The position numbers and the translations under genes were made by a program. Source: Tistrella mobilis (GTDB lineage: Bacteria; Pseudomonadota; Alphaproteobacteria; Tistrellales; Tistrellaceae). Taken from it: a stretch of DNA of 64,000 nt. The stretch covers positions 186,001 to 250,000 of the forward strand of contig NZ_JBBIAB010000002.1 in NCBI RefSeq assembly GCF_039634785.1. Reading direction: 5' to 3'. Within the stretch, counting starts at the first letter, position 1. The number at the start of each line of letters is the position of its first letter. This document shows positions 24,260 through 33,323 of this stretch, piece after piece. A model generated the notes under the pieces. That model ran no database searches, was not told where the DNA came from, and worked only from the letters and a program-made list of their open reading frames with translations.

Positions 24260-26647
24260 TCAGCCTCCCTCGCCGCCGCCGCCGCCGGCGGCGGGCGGCA
24301 GGGCATAGGCGATGATCGCATCCCCCGCCTTTGTCCCCAGCGAGCCATGGCCGCCGGCCACCACCAGCAGATATTGCCGGCCGTCGGGGCCCTGATAGGA
24401 CATCGGCGTCGCCTGGCCGCCGGCCGGCAGCCGGTCTTCCCAGAGCCTCTGGCCGGTTTCCAGGTCGAAGCCGCGAACGTAATAATCGATATTGCCGCTC
24501 ATGAAGGCGACCCCGCCGGCGGTGACCAGCGGCCCGCCCAGATCGGGCACGCCCATTTCGAAGGGCAGCGGCACCGGGGCGCGGTCGCGGACCGTGCCGT
24601 TCAGATGCATCCAGGCGATGTCGCCGGTGCGCAGATCCGCCGCGGCGACATAGCCCCAGGGCGGCGCCTGGCAGGGCAGGCCAAGCACGGGCGAGAGCAT
24701 CGGGCCGATATCGACCGCGAAGGGCGCGCCGAAATTCTCGTTGAGCCCCGGCTCGCCATCCGAGACATAGGTCCGGTCGTCGTCGCTGCGCCGGATCAGC
24801 CGGATGACGAAGGCGAGATAAGAGGGGGTGGCCACCACCACCTGCCGTTCCGGATCGACCGCGACGCCGCCCCAGTTGAACACGCCGAAATTGCCCGGAT
24901 AGACCAGCGTGCCCCGTTCCGAAGGCGGGGTATAGGCACCCCGATAGTCCAGGCTGCGATAGCGGATCCGGCAGGCCAGCTGATCGAACATGGTGGCGCC
25001 CCACATATCGGCCTCGGCCAGCGGGGGCGGCCGGAACGACAGGGCGGAGGCGGGCTGTGTGGGGGCGGCATAATCGCCCTCTGCCGCCCCTTGAGCGGCG
25101 GGTTCTTCGGTCACCGGCAGCACCGGTTCGCCGGTGCGGCGGTCGAGCACGAACAGATCGCCCTGTTTGGTGGGCTGAACCAGCGCCGGAACGGGGCCAT
25201 TGGGCATATCGAGATCCACCAGTGTCGGCTGGGCCGGCACGTCGCGGTCCCAGAGATCGTGATGCACGGTCTGGAACACCCAGCGCACCCGGCCGCTCGC
25301 CAGATCCAGCGCCGTCACCGATGACGAAAACCGCTCCGCAGCCTCGGACCGACGGCCGCCCCACTGGTCGGGCGGCTGGTTGCCGATCGGCAGATAGACC
25401 AGCCCCAGCTCTTCATCGACCGATGCTACCGACCAGACATTGGGCGAATTGGCGGTATAGCTGGCGCCCTCTGCCAGAGGTTCGGTCGCCTCGGGATTGC
25501 CGGTGTCGAAATTCCACACCAGCGCGCCGGTTTCGATGTCATAGGCCCTGACCACGCCCGACGGCTCGGTCACCGAGACATTGTCGTTCACGGCGCCGCC
25601 GACGATCAGCAGATTGCGGGTCACCACCGGCGGCGAGGTCGAATAATAGAAGCCCGGCTCGACATTTGGCATGCCGCGCCAGAGGTCGATCTCGCCATTG
25701 TCGCCGAACCCGGTGCAGACCCGGCCGGTGGCGGCATCCAGCGCGATGAGCCGGGCATCGGCCGTGGGCATGAAGATCCGCCGCGCGCAGGGCGTCGCGG
25801 GATCCGCGCCCTCGCGGGCATGATACGACACGCCCCGGCAGGTGAGGTGCTGACGGTTGATGTTGTCGGGCACCCGGGGGTCGAAGCGCCAGCGCTCCCG
25901 GCCGGTGCCGGCATCCAGCGCGATGACGTAATTATGCGGCGTGCACAGATAGAGCGTGTCGTCGACCTTGAGCGGCGTGACCTGATAGGTGGTCTCGACC
26001 GGATCGCCCGGCCGGCGCATGTCGCCGGTGTGATAGGTCCAGGCGACCTCCAGCCGGTCGACATTGCGGGGGGTGATCTCGCCGAGCGGGCTGTAGCGCT
26101 GCCCCGCCGCGGTGCGGCCATAGGCGTGCCACTCGCCCGCCGGAACGCCGCCCTCGTCGGGCGCCAGCTCCGCCACCCGCTCCATGGACAGCCTGCCCGA
26201 AATGCCGTGAGAGGGGGTGGCCATCGCGATCCCCGCCACCACCACCGCCAGCACCAGCGATGCCGCCAGCGGCAGGCCGCCGGGGGCAAGGCTGTGCGTG
26301 CCCAGCCGCCGGGTGATCCAGGGCATCCAGAGCCAGAGGCCCAGCAGCACGATCACATCGCCGCGCGGCGCCAGCTGCCACCAGTCGAAACCCACTTCGA
26401 CCAGCGCCCAGATCAGCGTGCCGGCCACGATCGCCGCATAGACATGCAGCGCGGCCGTCCGCCGCCGGTACAGCAGCCAGGCGGTGACCAGGAAGCCCAG
26501 CCCGGCCGCGAGGTAATACCACGACCCGCCGATCGCCCCCAGCCAGCCGCCGGCGCCGATCAGCCCCAGCGCGATCAGCAGGAACAGAACAGCCGTGGCC
26601 GTGATCAGCCAGGATCGGGTGCGTGTCTGAGGCGTCGGCTCGGCCAT
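24260..26647 (-). CDS. gcd: Membrane-bound PQQ-dependent glucose dehydrogenase-like quinoprotein
   Basis: 795 residues, the usual size of membrane glucose dehydrogenases. Five N-terminal membrane helices (about 12-160) precede a periplasmic eight-bladed PQQ propeller with repeated tryptophan-docking segments (GTGRERWRFDPRV, ETGALVWNFDTGNP, LASGRVRWVFQTVHHDLWDRDVPAQ). It oxidises aldoses in the periplasm and passes electrons to ubiquinone. A strong AGGGAAC precedes the ATG at 26647. It is the first gene of the operon that continues into the oxidase, so sugar oxidation and O2 reduction may be co-regulated. Confidence 0.88.
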   Translation of the reverse strand: MAEPTPQTRTRSWLITATAVLFLLIALGLIGAGGWLGAIGGSWYYLAAGLGFLVTAWLLYRRRTAALHVYAAIVAGTLIWALVEVGFDWWQLAPRGDVIVLLGLWLWMPWITRRLGTHSLAPGGLPLAASLVLAVVVAGIAMATPSHGISGRLSMERVAELAPDEGGVPAGEWHAYGRTAAGQRYSPLGEITPRNVDRLEVAWTYHTGDMRRPGDPVETTYQVTPLKVDDTLYLCTPHNYVIALDAGTGRERWRFDPRVPDNINRQHLTCRGVSYHAREGADPATPCARRIFMPTADARLIALDAATGRVCTGFGDNGEIDLWRGMPNVEPGFYYSTSPPVVTRNLLIVGGAVNDNVSVTEPSGVVRAYDIETGALVWNFDTGNPEATEPLAEGASYTANSPNVWSVASVDEELGLVYLPIGNQPPDQWGGRRSEAAERFSSSVTALDLASGRVRWVFQTVHHDLWDRDVPAQPTLVDLDMPNGPVPALVQPTKQGDLFVLDRRTGEPVLPVTEEPAAQGAAEGDYAAPTQPASALSFRPPPLAEADMWGATMFDQLACRIRYRSLDYRGAYTPPSERGTLVYPGNFGVFNWGGVAVDPERQVVVATPSYLAFVIRLIRRSDDDRTYVSDGEPGLNENFGAPFAVDIGPMLSPVLGLPCQAPPWGYVAAADLRTGDIAWMHLNGTVRDRAPVPLPFEMGVPDLGGPLVTAGGVAFMSGNIDYYVRGFDLETGQRLWEDRLPAGGQATPMSYQGPDGRQYLLVVAGGHGSLGTKAGDAIIAYALPPAAGGGGGEGG

Positions 26648-26754
26648 GGGGTTCCCTCCGCGTCGAACTGCCGGCCTGAAGGGAACGCCGGAAACGCGCC
26701 GGGGTTCCATTCGGCCGCACAGCCCTTGCCCCGCGCCGCCCTCTCCCTTAATTT

Positions 26755-26783
26755 CCAAAGAACGGCTTGGAATAACGCTTTGG
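26755..26783. promoter_or_regulatory. Inverted repeat in the divergent gcd/regulator promoter region
   Basis: CCAAAG at 26755 and CTTTGG at 26778 form an inverted repeat with 17 bases between the arms, in the 163-base gap between two divergent genes. It could be the operator of the adjacent SufR-like regulator. The arms are short, so chance is possible. Confidence 0.3.
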
Positions 26784-26810
26784 CATGATCCCGAAAGGGC
26801 GAGGACGCGG

Positions 26811-27488
26811 GTGACCGACCCCTTGAGAGACCCTTCCCTGAGACAGGCAACGGGCACGGCCGACCGGCTGCTGACCCTGATCAAGACCGGGGGACCGGAA
26901 ACCGCTGCGGCGCTGGGCCGTGCGCTGGGCACCACGGGGGAGAATGCCCGCCAGCAGCTGGTCAAGCTGGCGGCCGAGGGGCTGGTGGAGGCGCGGGCGG
27001 AGATCCGCGGCGTCGGCCGCCCGGCCCAGATCTGGCACCTCACCGATCGCGGCCAGGCCCGGTTTCCCGACGCCCATGCCGAGTTGACCGTCGCCCTGAT
27101 CCGCCATGTCCGCGACCTGCTCGGCGAAGAGGCGCTCGACCGGCTGATCACCGCGCGCGAGGCCGAAACCCGCAGGGCTTATGACGCGGCGCTGGCCGGC
27201 GCGGCCGATCCGGAGGCCCGCCTCCAGGCGCTCGCCCGCCAGCGCAGCGCCGAAGGCTATATGGCCGAAATCCAGCCCGCCCCCGACGGCGATGGCTGGC
27301 TGCTGATCGAAAACCACTGCCCGATCTGCGCCGCCGCCACGGCCTGCCAGGGCTTCTGCCGCGCCGAACTCGCCGTCTTCCGAACGGTGCTGGGCCCCGG
27401 CTGCACGGTCACGCGCGAAGACCACATCCCGGCCGGCGGGCGGCGGTGCAGCTATCGGGTGCGGGTGGCGGCGGGCACCACCCGCTGA
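26811..27488 (+). CDS. SufR-like winged-helix regulator with a cysteine cluster
   Basis: 225 residues. The N-terminal winged helix (TADRLLTLIKTGGPETAAALGRALGTTGENARQQLVKLAAEGLVEAR, then GRPAQIWHLTDRG) is of the SufR/DeoR-ArsR mixed type. The C-terminal half has NHCPICAAATACQGFCRAEL, the Cys arrangement that holds a [Fe-S] cluster in SufR-like repressors. It starts at a GTG at 26811. It diverges from the glucose dehydrogenase/oxidase operon and probably controls it in response to iron-sulfur status, oxygen or redox state; this role is inferred from position. Confidence 0.75.
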   Translation: MTDPLRDPSLRQATGTADRLLTLIKTGGPETAAALGRALGTTGENARQQLVKLAAEGLVEARAEIRGVGRPAQIWHLTDRGQARFPDAHAELTVALIRHVRDLLGEEALDRLITAREAETRRAYDAALAGAADPEARLQALARQRSAEGYMAEIQPAPDGDGWLLIENHCPICAAATACQGFCRAELAVFRTVLGPGCTVTREDHIPAGGRRCSYRVRVAAGTTR

Positions 27489-27508
27489 GCCGCCGGAGCG
27501 CGAGCGAC

Positions 27509-27650
27509 CTGGTGGAAATGCTATCTCTCTGATAATATTCTGGAAAATCTTCCCGGAGGCCGCGTTGCATAACTTGTTATGCAGATCAGTGGGAGCCGAC
27601 GGAAATTGCCCCGTTCACAGGCCGCTTGACAATGGGTTGGAAGGAGGGGA
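27509..27650 (+). promoter_or_regulatory. CRISPR leader 1 (second repeat family)
   Basis: AT-rich for this genome and similar to the segments before the arrays at 44497 and 46586. Shared blocks are GTGGAAATGCTA, the perfect palindrome TGCATAACTTGTTATGCA at 27566-27583, GACGGAAA, and TTGACAATGGGTTGGAAGGA immediately before the first repeat. The palindrome ends 67 bases before the first repeat. TTGACA could be a -35 box for array transcription. Confidence 0.75.
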
Positions 27651-27825
27651 GTTTGAAGGCATGACCAATCGCTCCGGTCATGGAAACTTGCCCACGGTGT
27701 CGTTTGTAAAATACCCGACAGTTTGAAGGCATGACCAATCGCTCCGGTCATGGAAACATCTGGCATCAACCTAGCTAAGACCCTCTTGGTTTGAAGGCAT
27801 GACCAATCGCTCCGGTCATGGAAAC
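27651..27825 (+). CRISPR. Short CRISPR array 1, 37-nt repeat, 3 repeats and 2 spacers
   Basis: Repeats at 27651-27687, 27721-27757 and 27789-27825, identical, beginning GTTTGAAGGC and ending GGTCATGGAAAC. Each contains the stem CATGACC/GGTCATG and ends with an ATGGAAAC handle, as in Cas6-processed type I or III repeats. Spacers are 33 and 31 nt. There is no cas gene nearby; it sits between the SufR-like gene and an aldehyde dehydrogenase operon. Confidence 0.85.
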
Positions 27826-27829
27826 CGCG

Positions 27830-27850
27830 CAACCCGGTCCCCCCGGGTTG
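27830..27850 (+). terminator. Array-end hairpin
   Basis: CAACCCGG, loop TCCCC, CCGGGTTG directly after the last repeat. The same hairpin follows the last repeat of the other two short arrays and most of the duplicated units. There is no T-tract, so it may define the crRNA transcript end by structure only. Confidence 0.5.
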
Positions 27851-27935
27851 TCGGCCGATTTCAGCCCGCTGGCCATCCGCGCGCGGCGCCGTTGATGTCC
27901 GGCACTGTCGCCGCCAGTCCCGGCACACCCTCCCC

Positions 27936-28097
27936 ACCGTCATCCCGGCGAAGGCCGGGATCCAGGTTCGTCCCCCCACAAAGAACGCTGAACGCCCTGG
28001 TCCGGTGGTGATGGCCGACATGGTGGTCCGCACGCCCGGTCGCCTGTCCATTCCCGTGGAAGCCTACCTGGATCCCGGCCTTCGCCGGGATGACGGT
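27936..28097. repeat. 162-bp palindrome-ended element, copy A
   Basis: Terminal inverted repeats of 32 bases begin ACCGTCATCCCGGCGAAGGC and end with its complement GGGATGACGGT. The roughly 100-base centre is conserved in copies at 44072, 44849, 45202 and 46870. It codes for nothing and resembles a non-autonomous mobile element or REP-pair. The gap 27489-28305 holds this, array 1 and no gene. Confidence 0.75.
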
Positions 28098-28305
28098 AGA
28101 GGGGGTGTGCAGTGGGTGGCGAGGTTCGGATCGGACATAAAGGCCAGGCTTTTGGGGGTGGTTTTGCGGGGGCATCCCGGGTCGCGGGGGTGTGTGAGCC
28201 GCGGCCGGCAATGGACGGCCCGGTGGAGCCATTATCCTGTACACTCTCCCCACGGCTATGCCGCTCCGACGCCCGCCCGCCTTCGCCCGATGCGGCCCAC
28301 CCCGC

Positions 28306-29757
28306 TCAGAACACCGTGTTCTCGGCCGTGAACTTGGTCACCAGCCAGCCCTCCATCGCCTCGCTGCCGCCTTCCGAGCCGTGGCCGGAGGATTTGATGC
28401 CGCCGAAGGGGACTTCCGGGAAGCCGAGCGGGGCCTGGTTGATCGAGACCATGCCGCTTTCAAGATCGGCCGAGACCGCCGCGGCCGTGCGGGCGCTGCC
28501 GGTATAAGCATAGGCGGCGAGGCCCCAGGGCAGGCGGTTGGCTTCGGTGATGACCGCGTCGTAATCGCGGAAGGTGGTGATGGGGGCGATCGGGCCGAAG
28601 GGTTCCTCGTTCATGATCCGGGCAGTGAGGGGCACGCCGGTCAACACGGTCGGCTGGAAGAAACAGCCCTGATTGCCGATGCGGGCGCCGCCGGTGCGGA
28701 GGTCCGCGCCCGCGGCCTGAGCATCGGCCACCAGCGCCTCCATGGCCTCCACCCGGCGCATATTGGCCAGCGGACCCATGCCCACGCCGTCATCCAGGCC
28801 GTTGCCGACCCGGATCGCGGCGGCGGCGCGGGTGAAGGCGGCGGTGAAGGGCTCTGCGATGTCTTCATGGACCAGGAAACGGGTGGGCGAGATGCAGACC
28901 TGGCCGGCATTGCGGAATTTCTGCGCCGCCAGCGCCGCCGCGGCCTTCGCCGGATCGGCATCGGCGAAGACGATCGCCGGGGCATGGCCGCCCAGCTCCA
29001 TGGTGGCGCGCTTCATGTGACGCCCGGCCAGCGCCGCCAGCTCCTGCCCCACGGCGGTGGAGCCGGTGAACGAGATCTTGGCGATCACCGGATGGGGGAT
29101 CAGATAAGCCGAAATCTCGGCCGGCACGCCGAAGACCAGGTTGACCACCCCCGCCGGCACCCCGGCATCGGCGAAGGCGGCGATCAGCGCGGCGCAGCTG
29201 GCCGGGGTTTCTTCCGGCCCCTTGACGATGATCGTGCAGCCGGCGGCAAGGGCGGCCGCCACCTTGCGCACCACCTGGTTGATCGGGAAATTCCAGGGCG
29301 TGAAGGCCGCGGCCGGGCCGACCGGTTCGCGGGTGACGATCTGGACATGGCCGGGGGCGCGCGACGGGATCACCCGGCCATAGGTGCGGCGCGCCTCTTC
29401 GGCGAACCAGTCGATGGTGTCGGCCGATCCCATCGCCTCGGCGCGGGCTTCGGCCAGCGGCTTGCCCTGTTCCAGGGTGAGGATGGGGGCGATGGCGGCC
29501 GCGCGCTCGCGCATCAGTTCGGCGGCCCTGCGCATCAGCTTCGCCCGGTCGAAGGCCGGGACCCGTCGCCAGCTGCGGAAGGCGCGGTCGGCGGCCGCAA
29601 GCGCCCGGTCGAGATCGGCGGTCGAGGCATGGGCGACCCGGCCGATGGCGGTGCCGGTGGCCGGGTTCAGAACCGCCTCGTCGCGGCCGGTGCTGCCGGC
29701 GGTCCAGCTGCCGTCGATGAACAGACGGGTGTCGGGGTAGGAGAGGGCGGCGGACAT
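28306..29757 (-). CDS. NAD(P)-dependent aldehyde dehydrogenase, succinate-semialdehyde dehydrogenase-like
   Basis: A 483-residue ALDH-superfamily enzyme. It shows [34 protein letters not shown] (cofactor region), [10 protein letters not shown], general base Glu in MELGGHAP and catalytic Cys in [23 protein letters not shown] near the C-terminus is typical of the GabD group. It oxidises a semialdehyde to the acid. As last gene of the transporter/aminotransferase operon, it should act on the semialdehyde made by the aminotransferase at 34549. Confidence 0.88.
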   Translation of the reverse strand: MSAALSYPDTRLFIDGSWTAGSTGRDEAVLNPATGTAIGRVAHASTADLDRALAAADRAFRSWRRVPAFDRAKLMRRAAELMRERAAAIAPILTLEQGKPLAEARAEAMGSADTIDWFAEEARRTYGRVIPSRAPGHVQIVTREPVGPAAAFTPWNFPINQVVRKVAAALAAGCTIIVKGPEETPASCAALIAAFADAGVPAGVVNLVFGVPAEISAYLIPHPVIAKISFTGSTAVGQELAALAGRHMKRATMELGGHAPAIVFADADPAKAAAALAAQKFRNAGQVCISPTRFLVHEDIAEPFTAAFTRAAAAIRVGNGLDDGVGMGPLANMRRVEAMEALVADAQAAGADLRTGGARIGNQGCFFQPTVLTGVPLTARIMNEEPFGPIAPITTFRDYDAVITEANRLPWGLAAYAYTGSARTAAAVSADLESGMVSINQAPLGFPEVPFGGIKSSGHGSEGGSEAMEGWLVTKFTAENTVF

Positions 29758-29805
29758 GGGGGGACGTCCTCGGTCTATGAAAGCGGGGGCTTTGGTTGCG
29801 AAAGA

Positions 29806-31503
29806 TCAGGCGCTGGCCTGGTGGTTGCCGTCAGGTGCGGTCTCTTCATGGCGCCAGCGCAGCCGCACCCCGCCCGAGGGCGTGGGGTCGAGGGTCGGGA
29901 TCGCCTGGAGCAGGCGCCGGGTATAGGAGTCGGCCGGGGCGTCGAAGATCCGGTCGCGCGGGCCTTCTTCGACGATCCGGCCCTGGTTCATCACCACCAC
30001 CCGGTTGGCCAGCTGTTCGACCACCGCCAGATCATGGCTGATGAACAGGCAGGCGAAGCCGTGGCGGCGTTGCAGATCGGCGAAGAGGTCGAGGATCTGG
30101 GCGCGCACGGTGGTATCCAGCGCCGAGACCGGTTCATCGGCGATCACCAGCCGCGGCCGGCGGACGACGGCACGGGCGATCGCGATGCGCTGGCGCTGGC
30201 CGCCCGAGAGTTCATGGGGGTAACGGGCGGCATGGGTGTCGTCGAGCCCCACCTCGGCCAGAACCTCCAGCACCCGGGCGCGGATGGCGGCCCGGTCCAG
30301 CCCCGATCCGCGGAGCGCCTCGCCGATCGCCTGGGCGACGGTCATCCGCGGGTCGAGCGAGGAATAGGGGTCCTGAAACACCATCTGGCAGTTGCGGCGA
30401 TAGTCGGTCCAGGCCGGGCCCGAGCGATCGGTCACCGGCTCGCCGTCGAAGATCAGCCGGCCGCCGCCGGGCTTCTGCAGGCTGGCCAGCACACGGCCGA
30501 GCGTGGTCTTGCCCGAACCCGAGCCGCCGACCACCGCCACCACCTCGCGCGGGCGGATGGCGAGATCGATGCCGTGGAGCGCGCGCTTCTGCGCGCCGCG
30601 CCGGAAGAACCCGCCGCGGCCGCCGAAATCGACCGTCAGCCCCTGCACCTCCACCAGCGGCGGGGCGTCTGCCGCCACTTCGGGCACCGGGCGGCGGCGG
30701 GGCATGGCGCCGAGCAGTTTGCGGGTATAGGGATGGGCGGGGGCGCGCAGGATCTGGTCGGTCGGCCCCTGCTCGACGATCTCGCCCCTGCACATCACGA
30801 TGACGCGGTGGGAATAGCGCGCGACCATGGCGAGGTCGTGGCTGATCATCAGCACGGCGGTGTTGTTTTCGGCGGTCAGCGCCACCATCAACTCCAGCAC
30901 GTCGCGCTGCACCACGGCATCCAGCGCGGTGGTCGGCTCGTCGGCGACCAGCAGGGCCGGTTTGGGCAGCATCACCGAGGCGAGCATGATCCGCTGGCGC
31001 ATGCCGCCCGAGAATTCATGCGGCCAGGCCTTCAGCACCCGTTCGGGATCGCTCAACCCCACCCGGGTCAGCATGGCGAGGATGGCGGCGCGGCGGCCTT
31101 GGGCATCGAGGCCGGTGTGCAGCGCCAGCGCCTCTTCCAGCTGGCGGCCGATGGTGAGCGAGGGGTTGAGCGAGGTCATCGGCTCCTGAAAGACCATGCC
31201 GATCCGCCCGCCGCGAAGCGCCCGCAGCTCGCGCGCCGTCATGTCGTCCAGCGCCCGGCCGTCGATGCGGATGCGGCCGCCGCGGCGGCGGATGGCGGGC
31301 GGCGTCAGCCCCAGCACGGCGCGGGCGGCGAGCGTCTTGCCGCTGCCGCTTTCGCCGACCACGGCGACGATTTCACCCGCCCGGACCTGAAACCCCACCC
31401 GGTCGACCACCAGCCGGCCGGTCTCGCCGATGCCGAGCGACAGCTCCGAGACGTCGAGCAGCGGCGTGGCGGCGGTATCGCACCCGGTCATGCGCCCCGT
31501 CAT
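29806..31503 (-). CDS. Dipeptide/oligopeptide ABC transporter, two fused ATPase domains
   Basis: 565 residues with two complete ABC nucleotide-binding domains in tandem (DppD-DppF-like fusion). Domain 1 has Walker A GESGSGKT, signature LSGGM-type FSGGMRQRI and Walker B LLVADEPTTALD. Domain 2 has GGSGSGKT, LSGGQRQRI and LVIADEPVSALD. Each is followed by the family's C-terminal extension with YTRKLL/YTRRLL. It powers import through the two permeases encoded upstream. The ATG at 31503 overlaps the upstream permease stop as ATGA; an in-frame ATG at 31491 is an alternative. Confidence 0.9.
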   Translation of the reverse strand: MTGRMTGCDTAATPLLDVSELSLGIGETGRLVVDRVGFQVRAGEIVAVVGESGSGKTLAARAVLGLTPPAIRRRGGRIRIDGRALDDMTARELRALRGGRIGMVFQEPMTSLNPSLTIGRQLEEALALHTGLDAQGRRAAILAMLTRVGLSDPERVLKAWPHEFSGGMRQRIMLASVMLPKPALLVADEPTTALDAVVQRDVLELMVALTAENNTAVLMISHDLAMVARYSHRVIVMCRGEIVEQGPTDQILRAPAHPYTRKLLGAMPRRRPVPEVAADAPPLVEVQGLTVDFGGRGGFFRRGAQKRALHGIDLAIRPREVVAVVGGSGSGKTTLGRVLASLQKPGGGRLIFDGEPVTDRSGPAWTDYRRNCQMVFQDPYSSLDPRMTVAQAIGEALRGSGLDRAAIRARVLEVLAEVGLDDTHAARYPHELSGGQRQRIAIARAVVRRPRLVIADEPVSALDTTVRAQILDLFADLQRRHGFACLFISHDLAVVEQLANRVVVMNQGRIVEEGPRDRIFDAPADSYTRRLLQAIPTLDPTPSGGVRLRWRHEETAPDGNHQASA

Positions 31504-32321
31504 GCAATATTCCTCATCCGCGGGTCCAGGCGGTCGCGCAGGGCGTCGCCGAGCAGGTTGATGCCGAGCAGGGTCAACGAGATGCAAAGCCCCGGGAAGA
31601 TGCCGAGCCAGGGGGCCTGGCCCATGAAGGCGCGCCCGCCTGAGAGCATGTTGCCCCAGCTGGGCGCGGGCGGCGGCGCGCCGAGGCCCAGGAACGAGAG
31701 CGCGCTTTCCGAAAGCAGCACCCAGCCGAACATCGAGGTCGCGAGCACCGTCAGCGGCGCCACGCAATTGGGCAGGATGTGGCGGGCCATGGTATAGGCC
31801 TGGCCATGGCCCATCACGCGCGAGGCTTCGATGAAGGCGTTTTCGCGCAGCGACAGCACCGTGCCGCGCATCACCCGGGCGACCGAGGGCGTGTAGGCAA
31901 GGCCCAGCGCCAGCACGATGCCGCCGGGGCTGGCCCCCAGCACCACCAGCAGGCCGAGCGCCAGCAGAATGCCGGGGAAGGCGAGCAGGGCATCGTTGAA
32001 GGTCATCACGATCCGGTCGGTCCAGCCGCGGAAATAGCCGGCCAGAATGCCGATGATGCTGCCCGCGATCACCGCGAAGACCACGGTGGTGAGCGCAATG
32101 GTCATGCTGGAGGAGGCGCCGGCCATCAGCCGGCTGAGCACGTCGCGGCCGAATTCGTCGGTGCCGAGCAGATGGGCGCCGCCCGGGGCGGCAAGGCGGG
32201 CGCGCAGGTTCAGCGCCAGCGGATCCTGGGGCGTCCAGACCGTGGCGAGCATGGCCACCAGGATCATGACACCGACCAGCACCGCGCCTGAAAGGCCGCG
32301 CAGGGACCTGAAGATCATCAT
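31500..32321 (-). CDS. Peptide ABC transporter permease, DppC-like
   Basis: 273 residues. An N-terminal helix and LLGTDEFGRDVLSRLMAGASSS precede the binding-protein-dependent transport domain with six helices. The EAA-type loop reads ENAFIEASRVMGHGQAYTMARHILPN. The ATG pair at 32316-32321 follows GAGGGAGAC. It pairs with the DppB-like permease upstream, 11 bases away. Confidence 0.9.
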   Translation of the reverse strand: MMIFRSLRGLSGAVLVGVMILVAMLATVWTPQDPLALNLRARLAAPGGAHLLGTDEFGRDVLSRLMAGASSSMTIALTTVVFAVIAGSIIGILAGYFRGWTDRIVMTFNDALLAFPGILLALGLLVVLGASPGGIVLALGLAYTPSVARVMRGTVLSLRENAFIEASRVMGHGQAYTMARHILPNCVAPLTVLATSMFGWVLLSESALSFLGLGAPPPAPSWGNMLSGGRAFMGQAPWLGIFPGLCISLTLLGINLLGDALRDRLDPRMRNIA

Positions 32322-32332
32322 CCGGGTCTCCC

Positions 32333-33277
32333 TCACGTCAGGGTCACGCGCGGATCGAAGACCGGATAGCAGAGGTCGACGATCAGGTTGACGATCACAT
32401 AGGCGCCGGCGATGAACAGCAGGCAGCCCTGAATGACCGGGTAGTCGCGGGCGAAGATGCCGTCGACCAGCAGCCGGCCGAGACCGGGGATGGTGAACAC
32501 CGTCTCCACCACCGCAATGCCACCGAGAAGATTGCCCAGGATCAGGCCGATCAGCGTCCAGGTGGGGGCGAAGGCGTTGCGGAAGGCATGGCGCCACAGC
32601 ACCACCGGTTCCGACAGCCCCTTGGCGCGGGCATGGGTGATGTAGTCCAGCCGCTGCACCTCCAGCATGCTGGCGCGGGCCATGCGGATGATCACCCCGG
32701 TTTCGTGCAGGAACAGGGTCAGCACCGGCAAGGTGAGGTAGAGCAGCCCGGCCTGGAAATCCTCGGCCAGCGACACATAGCCGATCACCGGCAGCCAGCC
32801 GAGTTCCAGCCCGAAGAGCAGCAGCAGCAGCAGGCCCAGCCAGAAGGTCGGGATCGACAGCAGCAGGGTCGCCACCGCGATGAAACCGAGGTCGAGCGCA
32901 CTGTCCTGGCGCCAGGCGGCGATCATGCCCGCCGGCACGGCGGCGAGGGTGGCCAGCGCCACCGCGATCGCCACGATGGTGGCGCTGATCCCGAACCGGT
33001 CCAGGATCAGCGGCAGAACTGGCAGATCGGTGGTGATGGAGCGGCCGAAATCGCCGGTCAGGATCTGGCCCAGCCAGAGCACGAACTGCACCGGCAGCGG
33101 CTTGTCGAGGCCGAGTTCGCGGTGCAGGGCGGCGACCGTTTCAGGCGTCGCCATGTCGCCCAGCATCAGCGAGGCCGGATCGCCCGGGATCAGCCGGATC
33201 AGGAAAAACACCGCCGCCGCCACGATCAGCAGCGTGGGCACGCCCATGGCGATGCGTGAAAGGATGAAGCGTCCCAT
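32333..33277 (-). CDS. Peptide ABC transporter permease, DppB-like
   Basis: 314 residues with the DppB opening FILSRIAMGVPTLLIVAAAVFFLIRLIPGDP and six helices. LDYITHARAKGLSEPVVLWRHAFRNAFAP is the EAA-type loop contacting the ATPase. With the DppC-like protein it forms the membrane channel; the likely binding protein is encoded on the other strand at 40597. Confidence 0.9.
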   Translation of the reverse strand: MGRFILSRIAMGVPTLLIVAAAVFFLIRLIPGDPASLMLGDMATPETVAALHRELGLDKPLPVQFVLWLGQILTGDFGRSITTDLPVLPLILDRFGISATIVAIAVALATLAAVPAGMIAAWRQDSALDLGFIAVATLLLSIPTFWLGLLLLLLFGLELGWLPVIGYVSLAEDFQAGLLYLTLPVLTLFLHETGVIIRMARASMLEVQRLDYITHARAKGLSEPVVLWRHAFRNAFAPTWTLIGLILGNLLGGIAVVETVFTIPGLGRLLVDGIFARDYPVIQGCLLFIAGAYVIVNLIVDLCYPVFDPRVTLT

Positions 33278-33323
33278 GGCCAGCCTCCTGCCCTGAAGAT
33301 CCCGCTTGAAAAGGGGGCGCGGC

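Noticed and set aside
24260-27151. A 963-residue version of the glucose dehydrogenase frame starting at 27151
   Set aside because: The upstream 168 codons are the antisense of the SufR-like gene; a good ribosome binding site and a normal 795-residue length support the ATG at 26647.
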